DNA from: Saccopteryx bilineata
Taxonomy: Eukaryota > Chordata > Mammalia > Chiroptera > Emballonuridae
NCBI RefSeq assembly: GCF_036850765.1
Contig: NC_089492.1
Span: 97,669,022 to 97,733,021, forward strand
Reading direction: 5' to 3'
Length of the DNA: 64,000 bases
Part shown: positions 11,549 through 23,179 of the stretch, piece after piece
Position numbering within the stretch: the first letter of the stretch is position 1
How the letters are laid out: each line of letters begins with the position of its first letter
Translations under genes and position numbers: made by a program
Notes under the pieces: model-generated
Told to the model about the DNA's origin: nothing
Databases searched by the model: none
Seen by the model: the letters and a program-made list of their open reading frames with translations, nothing else

Positions 11549-11970
11549 GTTAGGCAGGATGGACAGTTATCAGGGCAGGGGAAGGGAAACAAGGGGTTTA
11601 TCTCACCCACTGAATCAGGGAGTCAGCAGTCCTGAGACTGGACAAAACAAGGTAACCAGGTATAAGAAAAGTTACAAGAAAAACGACAAAGGGGAAACCT
11701 TGAAACCCTGTCTCTTAGCCCTGATAACAGGGCAACAAAGTCTTGAAGCTAAGCATATATAACTTCTAAGACCTCTCCCTAGAGGCAGGGTGCTCAGAGT
11801 AACTGACATGGCCTGCTTGTATAAATACCTTGAGCCAAGTGTACAGCTTTGCTTGATAAACTGCTTGCTTTGTTTGAATGCTGCACCCTGTCTCTCACCT
11901 GAATTTGTCTTCCTGAGTGTGAAAAGAACCAAAGAGGGAAAAGCCCCAGAGACTCCAGTCTTCTCTAATG
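11549..11970 (+). mobile_element. probable solo LTR
   Basis: Starts tgttaggcagg; carries TATA-like 'gtataaataccttgagcc' at about 11818 and the downstream order 'gctttgcttgataaactgcttgc' ... 'cctgagtgtgaaaagaacc', typical of LTR promoter/R/U5 regions. Right boundary is uncertain and no TSD was found. Small ORFs in it are not supported. Confidence 0.45.
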
Positions 11971-12310
11971 AGGATTCTCCAGAAAAACAGAACCCACAGG
12001 ATATGTGTGGTAAAGCAGCTGACTCAAGTATTGACTAGGATGGATGTGGAAAGCTTGCGGACTACTTATCCACTGTTGGTGAGAACATATAATTATACTC
12101 TACTTGGGAAATCATGTTAGAAAACAATTTAGAATTGTCTTGTCAAGCTGAAGATAAATATCCCTTGTGGCTCAGAAATTGCACTCTCAGGTACATATCC
12201 TGGAGAAACTTACATATGTGCACTGTGACAAGTATTTTTTTTATTTTGTCACAGGAACCAAAGAGAAGTAAAATAACTAGGTCAAGTCATATATCTAATA
12301 AGTCTTGTAG
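11971..12310 (+). mobile_element. old L1/HAL1-like relic
   Basis: 'ctactttatccactgttggtgag'-style wording near 12060-12085, 'tgtggctcagaaattgcactctcag' near 12160 and 'catatgtgcactgtgacaag' near 12213 match the order of a decayed L1 ORF2 end. Strongly diverged. Confidence 0.45.
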
Positions 12311-12389
12311 GTAAGATACAACCCAGGTAGTCTAATTCCTGAACTGAGATTGTTAACCATTTATAATATACTGTTTTCTGACTTTATTA

Positions 12390-12580
12390 TAATTTTAAAT
12401 ATTGCTTAATTTTTTTTCAATTATAGTTCACATAGAATATTAGTTTCAGGTGTACGACATAGTGACTAGACAACCATATATATTACAAAGTGATCACTCT
12501 GATAAGTTTTAGTACCCACCTGACACCATGCATAGTTATTACAATATTATTGACAATATTCCCTATGCTGTTGATGTAGG
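12390..12580 (-). mobile_element. L1-related fragment
   Basis: 'tagtttcaggtgtacgacatagtga' and 'gttattacaatattattgac' are common in mammalian L1-derived repeats in this orientation. Family not resolved. Confidence 0.45.
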
Positions 12581-13319
12581 AGTTTAATAGAAGTTTTATT
12601 TTCTCTATATATGGGGATTTAAAAACTATTTATAGCTTCAACAATCAGATAACATATTTGAATAAAATCAATTGTTTGAAATGTGACTTAAGTAAATGAA
12701 CAGTATGCTTTAAAGTTTCAAATTTACTTGAAAATTATATATTCATTTTCTTAGTTAATGAGGACAGGTAGCTATCATGTTTTTGATCATACTGTTTGTT
12801 GTCTCAAGGCTTCTGTTTCCTCATAATTTTTTGTCTGTTTGTTGAATAAATACTTGAGAATTCTATAGTAATTTTTTACTATAGATTTTACATTCTCTCT
12901 TTAATTGTGTAACTATTGCTACATATACCATAAAACTATTAATTTTATTCATTCAAGACACTAAATTTAACTGAATATATTTGTATTTGTTATCATTATG
13001 TAATAAACCACTTTCATACTGCCAATGCCTTTTGCCTTAAAATGTGTTTCCTATGATATTTTGATATCGGTTTTCTTTCAGGTTAGTTTTGTCGAATGCA
13101 TCTATTTCCAATCTCTTATTTTTAATTTGGTCACTATTTACTTATTTATTTATTTTTGTACTATCTGTTACTCATTTTTAATAGAGAAATTAGGCTATCT
13201 AAGGGTAAGCTTTGTGTATTAATTTTAATTTGTCTAGGCCATGGCACCAACTTTTTGGTCGAATAACAGTTTAAATTTTGCTGTGAAGTGTGATGTGATT
13301 ATTAATTTAGTAGACTTTG
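12581..13319. other. AT-rich DNA without recognised feature
   Basis: T-rich; no gene. A 65-codon ORF at 13025-13222 is low-complexity and not supported. Confidence 0.4.
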
Positions 13320-13560
13320 AATAATGAGATTAGCCTCCACAATGAGGGTGGGCCTCATTCAATCAGTTGAAGGCTTTAAGAAAACAAAAAACAAAAAAAC
13401 TGAGATGCTCCAAGGAAGAGGGAATTCTGTTTCCAGAGTGTCTATGGACTAAGAATGCTACACTAGTCTTTCATAGGTATCCACCCTGTCAGTGTGTCCG
13501 GCAGATTTCAATCTTGCCACGCCCCATAACTGCATGAGTCAATTCTTTAAAATAAACCTC
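13320..13560 (+). mobile_element. old LTR relic (MaLR/ERVL-like)
   Basis: 'gtgggcctcattcaatcagttgaaggc' ... 'catgagtcaattctttaaaataaacctc' is the usual order of an ancient mammalian LTR ending just before an (AT)n run. Exact family not recalled. Confidence 0.5.
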
Positions 13561-13563
13561 TTT

Positions 13564-13564
13564 C

Positions 13565-13599
<35 letters not shown>

Positions 13600-13629
13600 T
13601 ACACACACATATATATGTATATATATATT
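13564..13629. repeat. AT/AC microsatellite
   Basis: Alternating (at)n with interspersed cacaca and gtatat units. Confidence 0.85.
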
Positions 13630-13805
13630 CTGATTCTCAGGAGGATCCTAACACAGATCCTTTTTTAAAACTTGTCTTGTTCTAAAATATATTCTATATG
13701 TGTATAGAATATATTTTACTTTATAATGTATTCATTCCATCCTTTATTTACTCAAAGTTACTCATTTTATAACATGCTTCTGATTACTTCATTATTGAAA
13801 TTTTT

Positions 13806-14196
13806 TTTTTTTTGTATTTTTCTGAAGCTGGAAACGGGGAGAGACAGTCAGACAGACTCCCGCGTGCGCCCGACCAGGATCCACCTGGCACGCCCACCAG
13901 GGGCGACGCTCTGCCCACCAGGGGGCGATGCTCTGCCCCTCCGGGGCGTTGCTCTGCCGCGACCAGAGCCACTCTAGTGCCTGGGGCAGAGGCCAAGGAG
14001 CCATCCCCAGCGCCCGGGCCATCTTTGCTCCAATGGAGCCTTGGCTGCAGGAGAGGAAGAGAAAGACAGAGAGGAAGGGGGGGGGGTGGAGAAGCAAATG
14101 GGCGCTTCTCCCATGTGCCCTGGCCGGGAATCGAACCCCGGGCCGGGCCCCGTACGCCAGGCCGACGCTCTACCGCTGAGCCAACCAGCCAGGGCC
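13806..14196 (-). mobile_element. tRNA-derived bat SINE, family A
   Basis: Minus-strand full-length copy with a reverse tRNA-like head ending 'gagccaaccagccagggcc'. TSD tgaaattttt at 13796-13805 and tgaaattctt at 14197-14206. GC-rich with many CpGs, in contrast to its AT-rich surroundings; the several ORFs read through it on both strands are artefacts of that composition. Confidence 0.93.
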
Positions 14197-14206
14197 TGAA
14201 ATTCTT

Positions 14207-15489
14207 AAAGGTCTAATTTTATTATTGTTTGTGGGTTTTTTGTTTGTTTGTTTGTATATACTTTCTCTCATTATACCTTTTTCCTAGTGAATTTTAAAGT
14301 TTGGACTGATCTTATGTTTCATGGGAAATCTACCAGGTCTTGGTTAAGGTAAATCTCTCTAAAAAGTTTTGAATTGTCCCAGGGGCCCACAGAAACTACC
14401 ATTATAAGAATACTTTAAATTATTTTCTTGATTTGAGATTTCTTCAACCATGCACGCAGAATAATTCTGAACCTCAACCCACATAAACAAGGCTAATGTT
14501 ATACTACTAAAAGGAGACTATTTTCTACCTAAGCTCAGGGCTAGACAGATATGCTTATTTTGTAATATTCTTTTACCAATGAGCACAATTTTTATTTAGG
14601 TATTACACTTTCACTAAAGGTAGAACATTTTTATGTTCCCAATTCGGTTTAGAGGTCTCAATTCTAAATTATTACCTTAAGTAGGTTAAAGCCCACTTAG
14701 TGGTCAAAGTTTTGCCTGTCAAACACCCTCCTTGTTTATGGAATGACCAATGCCTTCAGGACTCCTAGGTCTTCAAACTCTCTATCTGATTTTCAGCTCC
14801 TTCTTTCATTTACTATCTCTGTGAATTTCTTTTATGCTTTTAAAGTCTTAGCTATATTGAGAAGCATATATATCTTATTTAGCATCCCTACCTGTTTTAT
14901 ATCAAGATATTTTGCAGAATATCTAGCCTTGATATGATTTTTTTTTCTTAAGCTATTTAAAGGTAATGTCCTTGGTGAAATAAAAATCCTTATAGACTTC
15001 ATTTTTAGCCTTAGTGTTTTGAATTCAAAAATTAATTTTAAAGTTTGTAAATTCTTACATTTGTAATTATCTTAAGCATAAAAATGAAATAAACATTTTT
15101 CCTCCTCACTTCTACATGACTTACATGCTCAATTCATTAATAAAAAATTGCTTTCATATTCTTTTTCAATTATTAATAAACAAGGAGAACATGTAAAACA
15201 TTTAAACTCATTTCTTGGCATAGAGTATAAGTTTGTGAACACTTGTGACAGATTTTTTTTAAGATATCACTTTATAATTCATTTGAGAACAAATGAAAAC
15301 AATGTTTTAAATTACAGTGATATTGAAATCTGCATAGAGGAATGAAAAAGTATATGGTATGATTTTGCAATTATATTATCACGTTAATTTCTCTGCTGTG
15401 ACACTGTGTGTGCTAAACATTGCACGCATATTTTTAATCTTATCTTTCTGGGTGTCAAGAAAACAAAACATCCAGGGCTGTTGCTTTAT
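14207..15489. other. unique AT-rich DNA
   Basis: No gene or known repeat recognised. Confidence 0.4.
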
Positions 15490-15726
15490 TGGAATGAGAG
15501 CCATTCTAGCACCTGAGGCAGAGGCCACGAAGCCATCCTCAGTGCCTGGGGCAACTTTGCTCCAATGGAGCCTCGGCCTCGGAGGGGAAGACAGAGACAG
15601 AGAGGAAGGAGAGGGGGAGGGGTGGAGAAGCAGATGGGTACTTTTCCTGTGTGCCCTGACTGGGAATCGAACCTGGGACATCCACATGCTGGGCTGTTGC
15701 TCTACCATTGAGCCAACTGGCCAGGG
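15490..15726 (-). mobile_element. truncated family A SINE
   Basis: Has the tRNA-like head (reverse, ending 'gccaactggccagg') and the middle part but breaks off at the left near 'gagccattctagc', lacking the A-tail half. No TSD seen. A long ORF through it is SINE-derived. Confidence 0.8.
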
Positions 15727-15887
15727 ACTGGGCCAGGCATTTTTGCAAGCATATAATAATGCCTTATGAGTGAATGAGGAAAAGGGAAACAGCTATTGAC
15801 TAAAAATATGTTTTCATTCCCACTCATTCATTTCTGTTTTCATTATATCACTAGGATAATTATTTGGTTCTTAAAAGTTTTGGCCTT

Positions 15888-16452
15888 CAACAGATATATG
15901 AAAAGATGCTCATCTTCTTTAGTTATTAGAGAAATGCAAATCAAAACTGCAATGAGATACCACCTCACACCTGTTAGATTAGCTATTATTAACAAGACAG
16001 GTAATAGCAAATGTTGGAGAGGCTGTGGAGAAAAAGGAACCCTCATACACTGTTGGTGGAAATGTAAATTAGTACAACCATTATGGAAGAAAGTTTGGTG
16101 GTTCCTCAAAAAACTGGAAATAGAACTATCTTATGACCCAGCAATCCCTCTACTGGGTATATACCCCCAAAACTCAGAAACATTGATACATAAAGACACA
16201 TGCAGCCCCATGTTCATTGCAGCATTGTTCACAGTGGCCAGGACATGGAAACAACCAAAAAGCCCGTCAATAGATGACTGGATAAAGAAGATGTGGCACA
16301 TATACACTATGGAATACTACTCAGCCATAAGAAATGATGACATCGGATCATTTATAGCAAAATGGTGGGATCTTGATAACATTATACAAAGTGAAATAAG
16401 TAAATCAGAAAAAACCAGGAACTGCATTATTCCATACATAGGTGGGACATAA
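15888..16452 (+). pseudogene. L1 ORF2 C-terminal fragment
   Basis: Open to a stop at 16452 in the frame of L1 ORF2, carrying the cysteine/histidine cluster [18 protein letters not shown]. The fragment lacks endonuclease and reverse transcriptase domains, so it has no expected activity. An upstream in-frame extension to 15796 is host flank joined by chance. Confidence 0.9.
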
Positions 16453-16704
16453 AAGTGAGACTAAGAGACATTGATAAGAGTGTGGTGGTTATAGGGGGAG
16501 GGGAGAGAGGGAGGGGGAATGGGGGGGAGGGGCACAAAGAAAACTAGATAGAAGGTGACAGAGGACAATCTGACTTTGGGTGATGGGTATGCAACATAAT
16601 TGAACAACAAGATAACCTGGATATGTTATCTTTGAATATATGTATCCTGATTTATTGATGTCGCCTCATTAAAAAAATAAAAATTATTAAAAGAAAAAAG
16701 AAAA
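15888..16704 (+). mobile_element. 5'-truncated young L1
   Basis: Nearly identical to 38220-39034 of the full-length L1, starting at 'caacagatatatgaaaagat'. Flanked by a perfect TSD, aaaagttttggcctt at 15873-15887 and 16705-16719. Contains the last ~187 codons of ORF2, the G-rich 3' UTR tract and an A-rich tail. 5' truncation is the usual L1 outcome. Confidence 0.97.
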
Positions 16705-16889
16705 AAAAGTTTTGGCCTTTAAAATTTCCCTGTTAAAATACAAATCCCTCAAAAAGAACAAACATTTTAAGTCTTAATTATCTTAAATTATACTAAGAGA
16801 TTTGTTAACCATCAGCTATATAATATGAGTTTTGGGAGTGGGATGAGGAATCACAGAGGTTAATACACGTTATGCAGAATCTTTTAGTC

Positions 16890-16945
16890 ACACACATGTG
16901 CATTTACACAAACATATACACATATATGTATATATATATATATGC
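16890..16945. repeat. CA/TA microsatellite
   Basis: Cacaca and tatata units with interruptions. Confidence 0.75.
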
Positions 16946-17060
16946 TGGCTAAAATATTGGTGAAGTAACACTATTATGTGTATACATTGTACAAGGAGTA
17001 ATCATCCTTACATCAAATTTTAAAATCTGTGTGCATTTTCAATGCACTCAACCACTTTTT

Positions 17061-17394
17061 CTTTTTTTTATTTTGGGTCTCTCCTCCTTCCAACAGGCAG
17101 GCTGAGAACAGCCCATCCTGGCCATCCACCCCACTCTGCTCCTTCCCTTTGCCACCCCGCACCTGCTCCTCTCTACTTCCCCTATCCCCCTCCTGAGTCC
17201 TGTTAAGTCCTGCCCAGAGTCAAGGCCAAACTTTGCCCCTTCATGTCTTCACTGTATGATCTTGGGCAAGTTACTTGGCTTCTCTGTGCCTTGGATTACC
17301 TGTGTGGAAACTGCGGACAACAAAAGCACCTGCTCCCTAGAGGCCTTGTGAGAATTCAGTGAGTCCCCTCTGCGTGAGGTACTAGAGCAGGAGC
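17061..17394 (-). pseudogene. processed retrocopy of a GC-rich transcript, source gene unknown
   Basis: A 334 bp GC-rich insert in AT-rich DNA, flanked by a perfect 14 bp TSD, ctcaaccacttttt, at 17047-17060 and 17395-17408. The left edge is T-rich (ctttttttattttggg), so on the minus strand the insert ends in an aataaa-like signal followed by A's: the structure of an L1-mobilised mRNA. It carries an MIR-like piece ('gatcttgggcaagttacttggc' on the plus strand, about 17257-17282), as many 3' UTRs and noncoding RNAs do. No ORF is evident. It could instead be an unknown SINE; no second copy is in this window. Confidence 0.7.
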
Positions 17395-17408
17395 CTCAAC
17401 CACTTTTT

Positions 17409-17985
17409 AAGACAAAATTTATAAGATAATTTAAACTGTCTTTGAGAATATACCAATTGCATTGTACATCAAAAAAGAAAACAGAATTGATCGATTGAAT
17501 ATATATTTGATTAATTCCCATATAGAGAAAGAATATCTGCAAAGAGGAACAGAAGTAAGTGCAGAACAAAGCTTTGATTATCTTGACTCATTTTTGTCTC
17601 TTTTTAGCATGCAAATTTTTCTTCAATGAGTCATCAGTTACTATGAGTGCATTTAATTCTTTTGATAAACTTGACCTTTTATAGCCACACTTTCTTCCTC
17701 AGAATCAACCTCCTAATCTGTCAGAGATGTGGATCAATATAATGGTATCAATATTATCCATACTAACTTGATTGTGACATGACCTTTCTGCATTAGTTTT
17801 CTGAATTGATCATTCTGATCATGCTAGGATATGTCTTGGTTTAGGGGGTTTTTGGGTTTTTTTTGAGATATTACCTGACTGTCTCACTATGTAGATTTTA
17901 ATCATCTTCCTTTCTGCAAAATTTTCATTGGTGATAAATAGAAATATTTTTCTATTTTTAAAAATTATTTAAAATTATTTTTCTG
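17409..17985. other. unique AT-rich DNA
   Basis: No feature recognised. Confidence 0.4.
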
Positions 17986-18660
17986 TTCCATTACTCTATT
18001 CTTCTTTTTCAGGTCATCCAATTATATCCATGGTGGACCATCTTCTCCTGTGTCCTATTTCAACCTTTCTCTATCTCTCTCTCTCTTTTTCACATTGTTA
18101 TCACAAAAGTATTATAGCATATAATATCTTTATACACATGAGTAAGTTTTTTCTATGATAAATGTTAGGACAATATTAAATTGAACTATAACAGTTTTTT
18201 AATTCTAATATCAATTGCTAATTTGCCATTAAAAATGACTATGCCAATTTATAGTCCCCTTACTCTGGCTCACACTTGCTGTTGAAGTTTTATTCCCCTG
18301 CACTGAGGAGTTTAATGTGTTATCAAATACCTGCATTAATTTGTAGTATCTTAATTACCAGAGATACTGTTTTATTATGTTTATTGTCTTGTTCATTTGT
18401 TCAGATTCCTATTGTCTTTTTTATTGATTTATATGAGCTCCCTATATATTATTGACTTAAAACTTTTTATATATTAAATATATCTGTTGTACATATCTAC
18501 ATATATTTAAAAATTTTGTAAATTTAATTGCCTTTCGTGTTACATGTGGTATAGCTCTGTTTATTCATTCTTTCCTTAATGACTCATTGTTTTACCATTG
18601 AAAAATCTTCCCTTTTTTAACCTAAATGGTAAACACATTTTTACATTTAGATATTTATCA
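17986..18660 (-). mobile_element. old L1 in antisense orientation
   Basis: 'ctgttccattactctattc' near 17992 and 'tttattgatttatatgagctcc' near 18420 are antisense L1 wording (L1 5' and ORF1/ORF2 boundary regions in older families). Strongly diverged. Confidence 0.5.
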
Positions 18661-20020
18661 TATTGGCGATTATGTTTCTTAATTTATGAGAAGTAACTAA
18701 ACTTTTTTCTCCCTTTTTAAGTGAATAGGCAAAATTAAATACAACTTTTATCTTGAGACATTCTTCCAATCAAAGAAAGTCTTTTAAAAAAAAAAGCCAC
18801 TTAATTTATCAGAAAAATGCAATACCAAAAGGAAAACATTGAGCATTTACCTGAAAATATTTTTATAATTGTAAATTTCATAAATGCATATAATATTGAA
18901 TTTACATTATATAATGCTATTTTATTGAATACAAGTTTAATATAAACTCATATCATATATAAATGTACCTGATAATTTTATTACCAAGTCTTAGTTGGAA
19001 TTTATAAGTCTTTAGTGCTCAGATCATGAGAAATTAGAATTCAATTACACTTGGCAATGACAACACTAGAAGTTTGTGTTGATTTGTAGTGACCATATTA
19101 TTAACATTGTACACTGGAGAAGAATGAACAGAATGCTACATTACATATGAACAAAGGAAGATCTGGGGTCTGTAACCTGAAAAAGAGAAATCTTAAAAAA
19201 AATTTCTGGTAGCTATCTTCATATATATATTTAAAATAATACCATATATAAAGAGACTAGACCACTGAATAAGTGCTAAAGAGAAGCAACATTTACTTTA
19301 ATGACATAGGAAGCTATTTAATACTAAACCTGACTAAAAATTGAGTAGTTGGTCATGTGAGAAAGAGAGCATCTGGTCATGAAAGGAATTCAGACAAAGG
19401 TTGGGTAGTTATCTCTCAGACCACACAAGAGGAATTGGGATCGGACAGTCAGCTGAAGATTGGACTAGCCCATATTTTACTCCAAAGATACTATTATTTA
19501 ATTTTATGCCATATCACTTGGAAATTTCATAACTTTATGAAAATTAATTATTAATTGGAAATATGCTGAGGAACCTTCTAATGGAAATAAAAATTTCATT
19601 AGCAATGTAATGGACAGTGTAAAGTGAAGGGTTGGGAAGAAATAAGGCTGGCATTTTGTCATTTCTGTTGGTGGCCATACACAAACTTCCTAACACAGAC
19701 AAGTGAAGGAAAGGAAGTAGGAAAGGAAGTGCAAAATCCAGGAGGCTGATGGTGATGAGGAGGGGAAGGCAGGTTCATATTTCTGTAGCCTAAAATACTC
19801 TAGGATCTCACAACTCCCTTCATTTCTATTTGCTGTTGACCTGTATGTTGGATTTCAGCATATTGCAAGACACCTACATCACTCATTTCTATACACTGTT
19901 TTAGCCACTTTGATCCTTGCTTGCAAATATTCTTAAATTTCTCTCAACATAATTGTAGACACTTTAAACCAAGCGTTATAATCATGATCTGCTTAGGGGG
20001 CATCATATCAATTGTCTTTC
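18661..20020. other. unique AT-rich DNA
   Basis: No gene recognised. A 65-codon ORF at 19357-19554 shows no recognisable domain. Confidence 0.4.
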
Positions 20021-20034
20021 TAATGTGCAAACAG

Positions 20035-20340
20035 CGCCTGACTAGGCGGTGGCGCAGTGGATGGAGCGTCCGACTGGGACGCGGAGGACCCAGGTTTTAG
20101 ACCCCGAGGTCGCCAGCTTGAGCGCGGGCTCATCTGGTTTGAGCAATAAAGCTCACCAGCTTGGACCCGAGATCGCTGAAGGCCCACGGTCAGGGCACAT
20201 ATGAGAAAGCAATCAATGAACTAAGGTGTCACAATGAAAAACTGATGATTGATGCTTCTCATCTCTCTCTGTCCCTGTCTGTCTGTCCCTATCTATCCCC
20301 CCGCCCCTCTCTCTCTGTAAAAAAAAAATAAAAAAAAAAA
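20035..20340 (+). mobile_element. tRNA-derived bat SINE, family B
   Basis: Plus-strand copy: head 'tggcgcagtggatggagcg', body, pyrimidine-rich 'ctgtctgtctgtccctatc' and A-tail. Perfect TSD taatgtgcaaacag at 20021-20034 and 20341-20354. It lacks about 27 bp after 'gatcgctg' that the copy at 63476 has, so it is an internal-deletion variant. Confidence 0.95.
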
Positions 20341-20354
20341 TAATGTGCAAACAG

Positions 20355-22565
20355 AGTATAGTCTTATATTTTTTCTAAGAGGTTTGGGTAAAGGTAGAAG
20401 CTGAAATTTCAATCTGATAGTGAAATAGAAGCTCTGAGAAAGTGTATTAAATTCACCAGAAATAATGCACCTCACGCTAATTTACTTCGTGACCCTGATA
20501 AATGAATTTGCAGAATATACCATTATTATGGGAATTAATACAGTTGGTGTGGGCTTAACTGTACTGCACAGCAGTTATTTGCATTTATAACATGGAAAGG
20601 CAGAAGCGGAATTAGGTAACTGGTATGGTAGGGGTTGTGGCAAAAAAAGAAAAAACCAAACCCCTCCCTTGAAGTTTAGGTTTAGTAGGTGCACCTGTGC
20701 AAGTGGATACAGAGGGCAACACAGTAATTGTGACAAGTCCTCAAGGCTTATATCACCAAGGAAAGTCTCTTATGAAGTAACAAAAACAGGAAGGTTATTC
20801 ACTTGCCAGAGACAGTAACCACTCTCTTAATTTCCTTTATTATCTCCTCTCATGTAATGCAGCCCACTTAGCATAGAACACAGAGAAACAGAAAGAAATA
20901 ACACAGGAAGAAGACTATTAAGTCTTCATTAACCAACCTTAAAAGTCAAATAATGACAGGGAGAGTTCTGACATTTTTGCAAATGATTATATGGGAGACA
21001 CTCAAAGAAAAAGCCACTTAGCCTTCTTAAAAGGAACATGATGAAATGTCACCACAGGTATTTCTTAAATGTCCTCTACTTGAATTATTTCTTCCTGTCT
21101 CATGCCTTCCGTCCTTCTTTTCATTCCTCGCTCCTTTTCTCCTTTCAATCTTTTCATTCTATATATCCTCTTTTATTTATTTTTACAATTTTCTCTCTGA
21201 TTTGCTTTAATATAAAACATACTTAAAACAAACAAACAAATATATAGAAAATACTAAAATATAAATCCTGGGCTCTGATTCACACTCTGTGTGGTCTTCT
21301 TTCCAGAAGAAAAAGTTGTGTCCTTCCCTCCTGTCCCCAACCTCCAGACTATGGTTATGAGGACATTAGGTTGATTGAAGGATAATGTGCTGAATGGTAA
21401 ATTAATATCAGAGCCTATCTTTGAACTAAATGCTCAGCATGGTACTCCTTGTACTCAATGTTTTAATTGGCTCTTCTCTCCCTCCTCCGGAGCCCAGAAT
21501 AAAAATGGTAATCTTATTTTCCAGACATTGTTAGCACTGTTTGGCATTTTCTTAATAAGGCCACAATGCTCCCGGCCTTTCATCATAGCTTTCTAGTAGT
21601 TTTTCCAAATGATTCTACCCTAATTATTGTAGCTTGGAAACAGGACCTCCCACCTCCTGCAAATTTTACTGAGTAATCAGCAATTTGTTGAGAGGAATGA
21701 TAACCACGTAATATTTCTCAGAATTACATGTAAGTCAGGCTTATTTTAAATCAATTCAATTTACGTTTAGACTTTGAAGGATGGATGTAGGGCTGCTATT
21801 TCCAATTTTCAAAGAGCAATTGGTAGCAATAAATAGAAATGCCACCTATGAAGAGTTAATTATCATGTCTGTTAACCTGTGGACCAGAGCTGGAAAACCA
21901 GCTGGGTGAGAAAATGCCATGCAGGTTGAGAAGTTATCTCCCCAAAGTGAGTCTGTTGAAATACGATTTCATGATGATGGTTTTACCTTATTCCCATTTT
22001 CAAGGTTTTTGAAATGGAAAAAAGAAAAGAAAAGAAAGGAAAAGCTTCAGAAAAATTGAAGTATTTGGTCACTGATAGCACTGTCTACATGTCAAGACAC
22101 TGTTTTGTTTTTCTTTTCATATTAAGGATGTTTTTTCTCAACAAATGGGTAGAAAAGAGCTTCATTGTATTGACATCCTGTTTTTAACCCCAAATCGCAG
22201 TATTAAGGCTAAGTAAGTCACAGTGAAATAAGCTTTTATTTTTGGAATAGATATTTATTATGAACACTGTCCTCAGTAAATAGGAGTGGGGAATATATAG
22301 AAATTTGAGTCAGATACGTAGAAAGTAATGCATTAGAGGAGAACTCTAAATTGCATAATCAGAAGAGGAGGAAGAAAACGCTCTCCTCACAAGGAAGAAT
22401 GAGATACAAAGAGTGAGTTTATTTCTTCTCTAACAACAAAAGACCAGCAATTCATACCTGCAAGGAAATAGAACAGAAGTACTAACACTAACATCAATAT
22501 TCCCCTGAAGAGCTTGTGTTGGAAGAGAAGGGAGTACTGTAATTAGAATTCTGTAATTGTTTCAC
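20355..22565. other. unique DNA
   Basis: About 2.2 kb with no recognisable repeat or gene. The segment 21660-22010 is less AT-extreme and repeat-free, a plausible conserved noncoding element, which only cross-species alignment can decide. Confidence 0.4.
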
Positions 22566-22745
22566 ATGGAACGTCTCATTTGTTCTTCTGAGAAACTCTT
22601 TGATGATACATTATTTGTATTTCATGAATTGATATTAGAAAGATTAAAATGTCCAAAATCACATGGCCAGAGGGTGAAGGTATGTAATTTGTTGGGCTCT
22701 AAACCCTACACTTTGTCTACTATAGTACATTGTTTCATTCTAAGA
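22566..22745 (+). mobile_element. MIR-like fragment
   Basis: 'aaaatgtccaaaatcacatggccaga' followed by 'gctctaaaccctacactttgtctac' follows the MIR order, diverged. Confidence 0.45.
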
Positions 22746-23179
22746 ACCAGTTATGTATAGAAACAAAAATATATTTAAATATTGCTATATGTTATTTAAG
22801 GAGAGGTATATAATCTTTAAATTGTCTAATAATTCACTTAATGTATATTTATCAGGAGTACTATGTAACTGGGATTAATAGTAAAATGTAGACAAAATTT
22901 ATCTGTAAAGAAACTCACAGAATAAGAAAATACAGACATGAAGAATTAATTATTGTGATAAATTTTCTGAAAGAATGTTCACCCAAGTACACAATTCCCC
23001 ATTTAATATATAGGCTTCTATATAACATGGAAACAGAAGGGTGAGATTATAGGGCTTCTCACTGTCACAAATAATATAGTTTTTAAATATATTACAGAAA
23101 ATATTGGTTAATCTATTAGACATAAATTAGAAAATGAAAGTATTAAACTATCACTGTTGCACTTAAAATTATTCTAAAA

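Noticed and set aside
13784..14216. Five long ORFs on both strands
   Set aside because: All pass through one GC-rich SINE copy; the same translated wording recurs at 7.3, 39.3, 49.4 and 53.7 kb.
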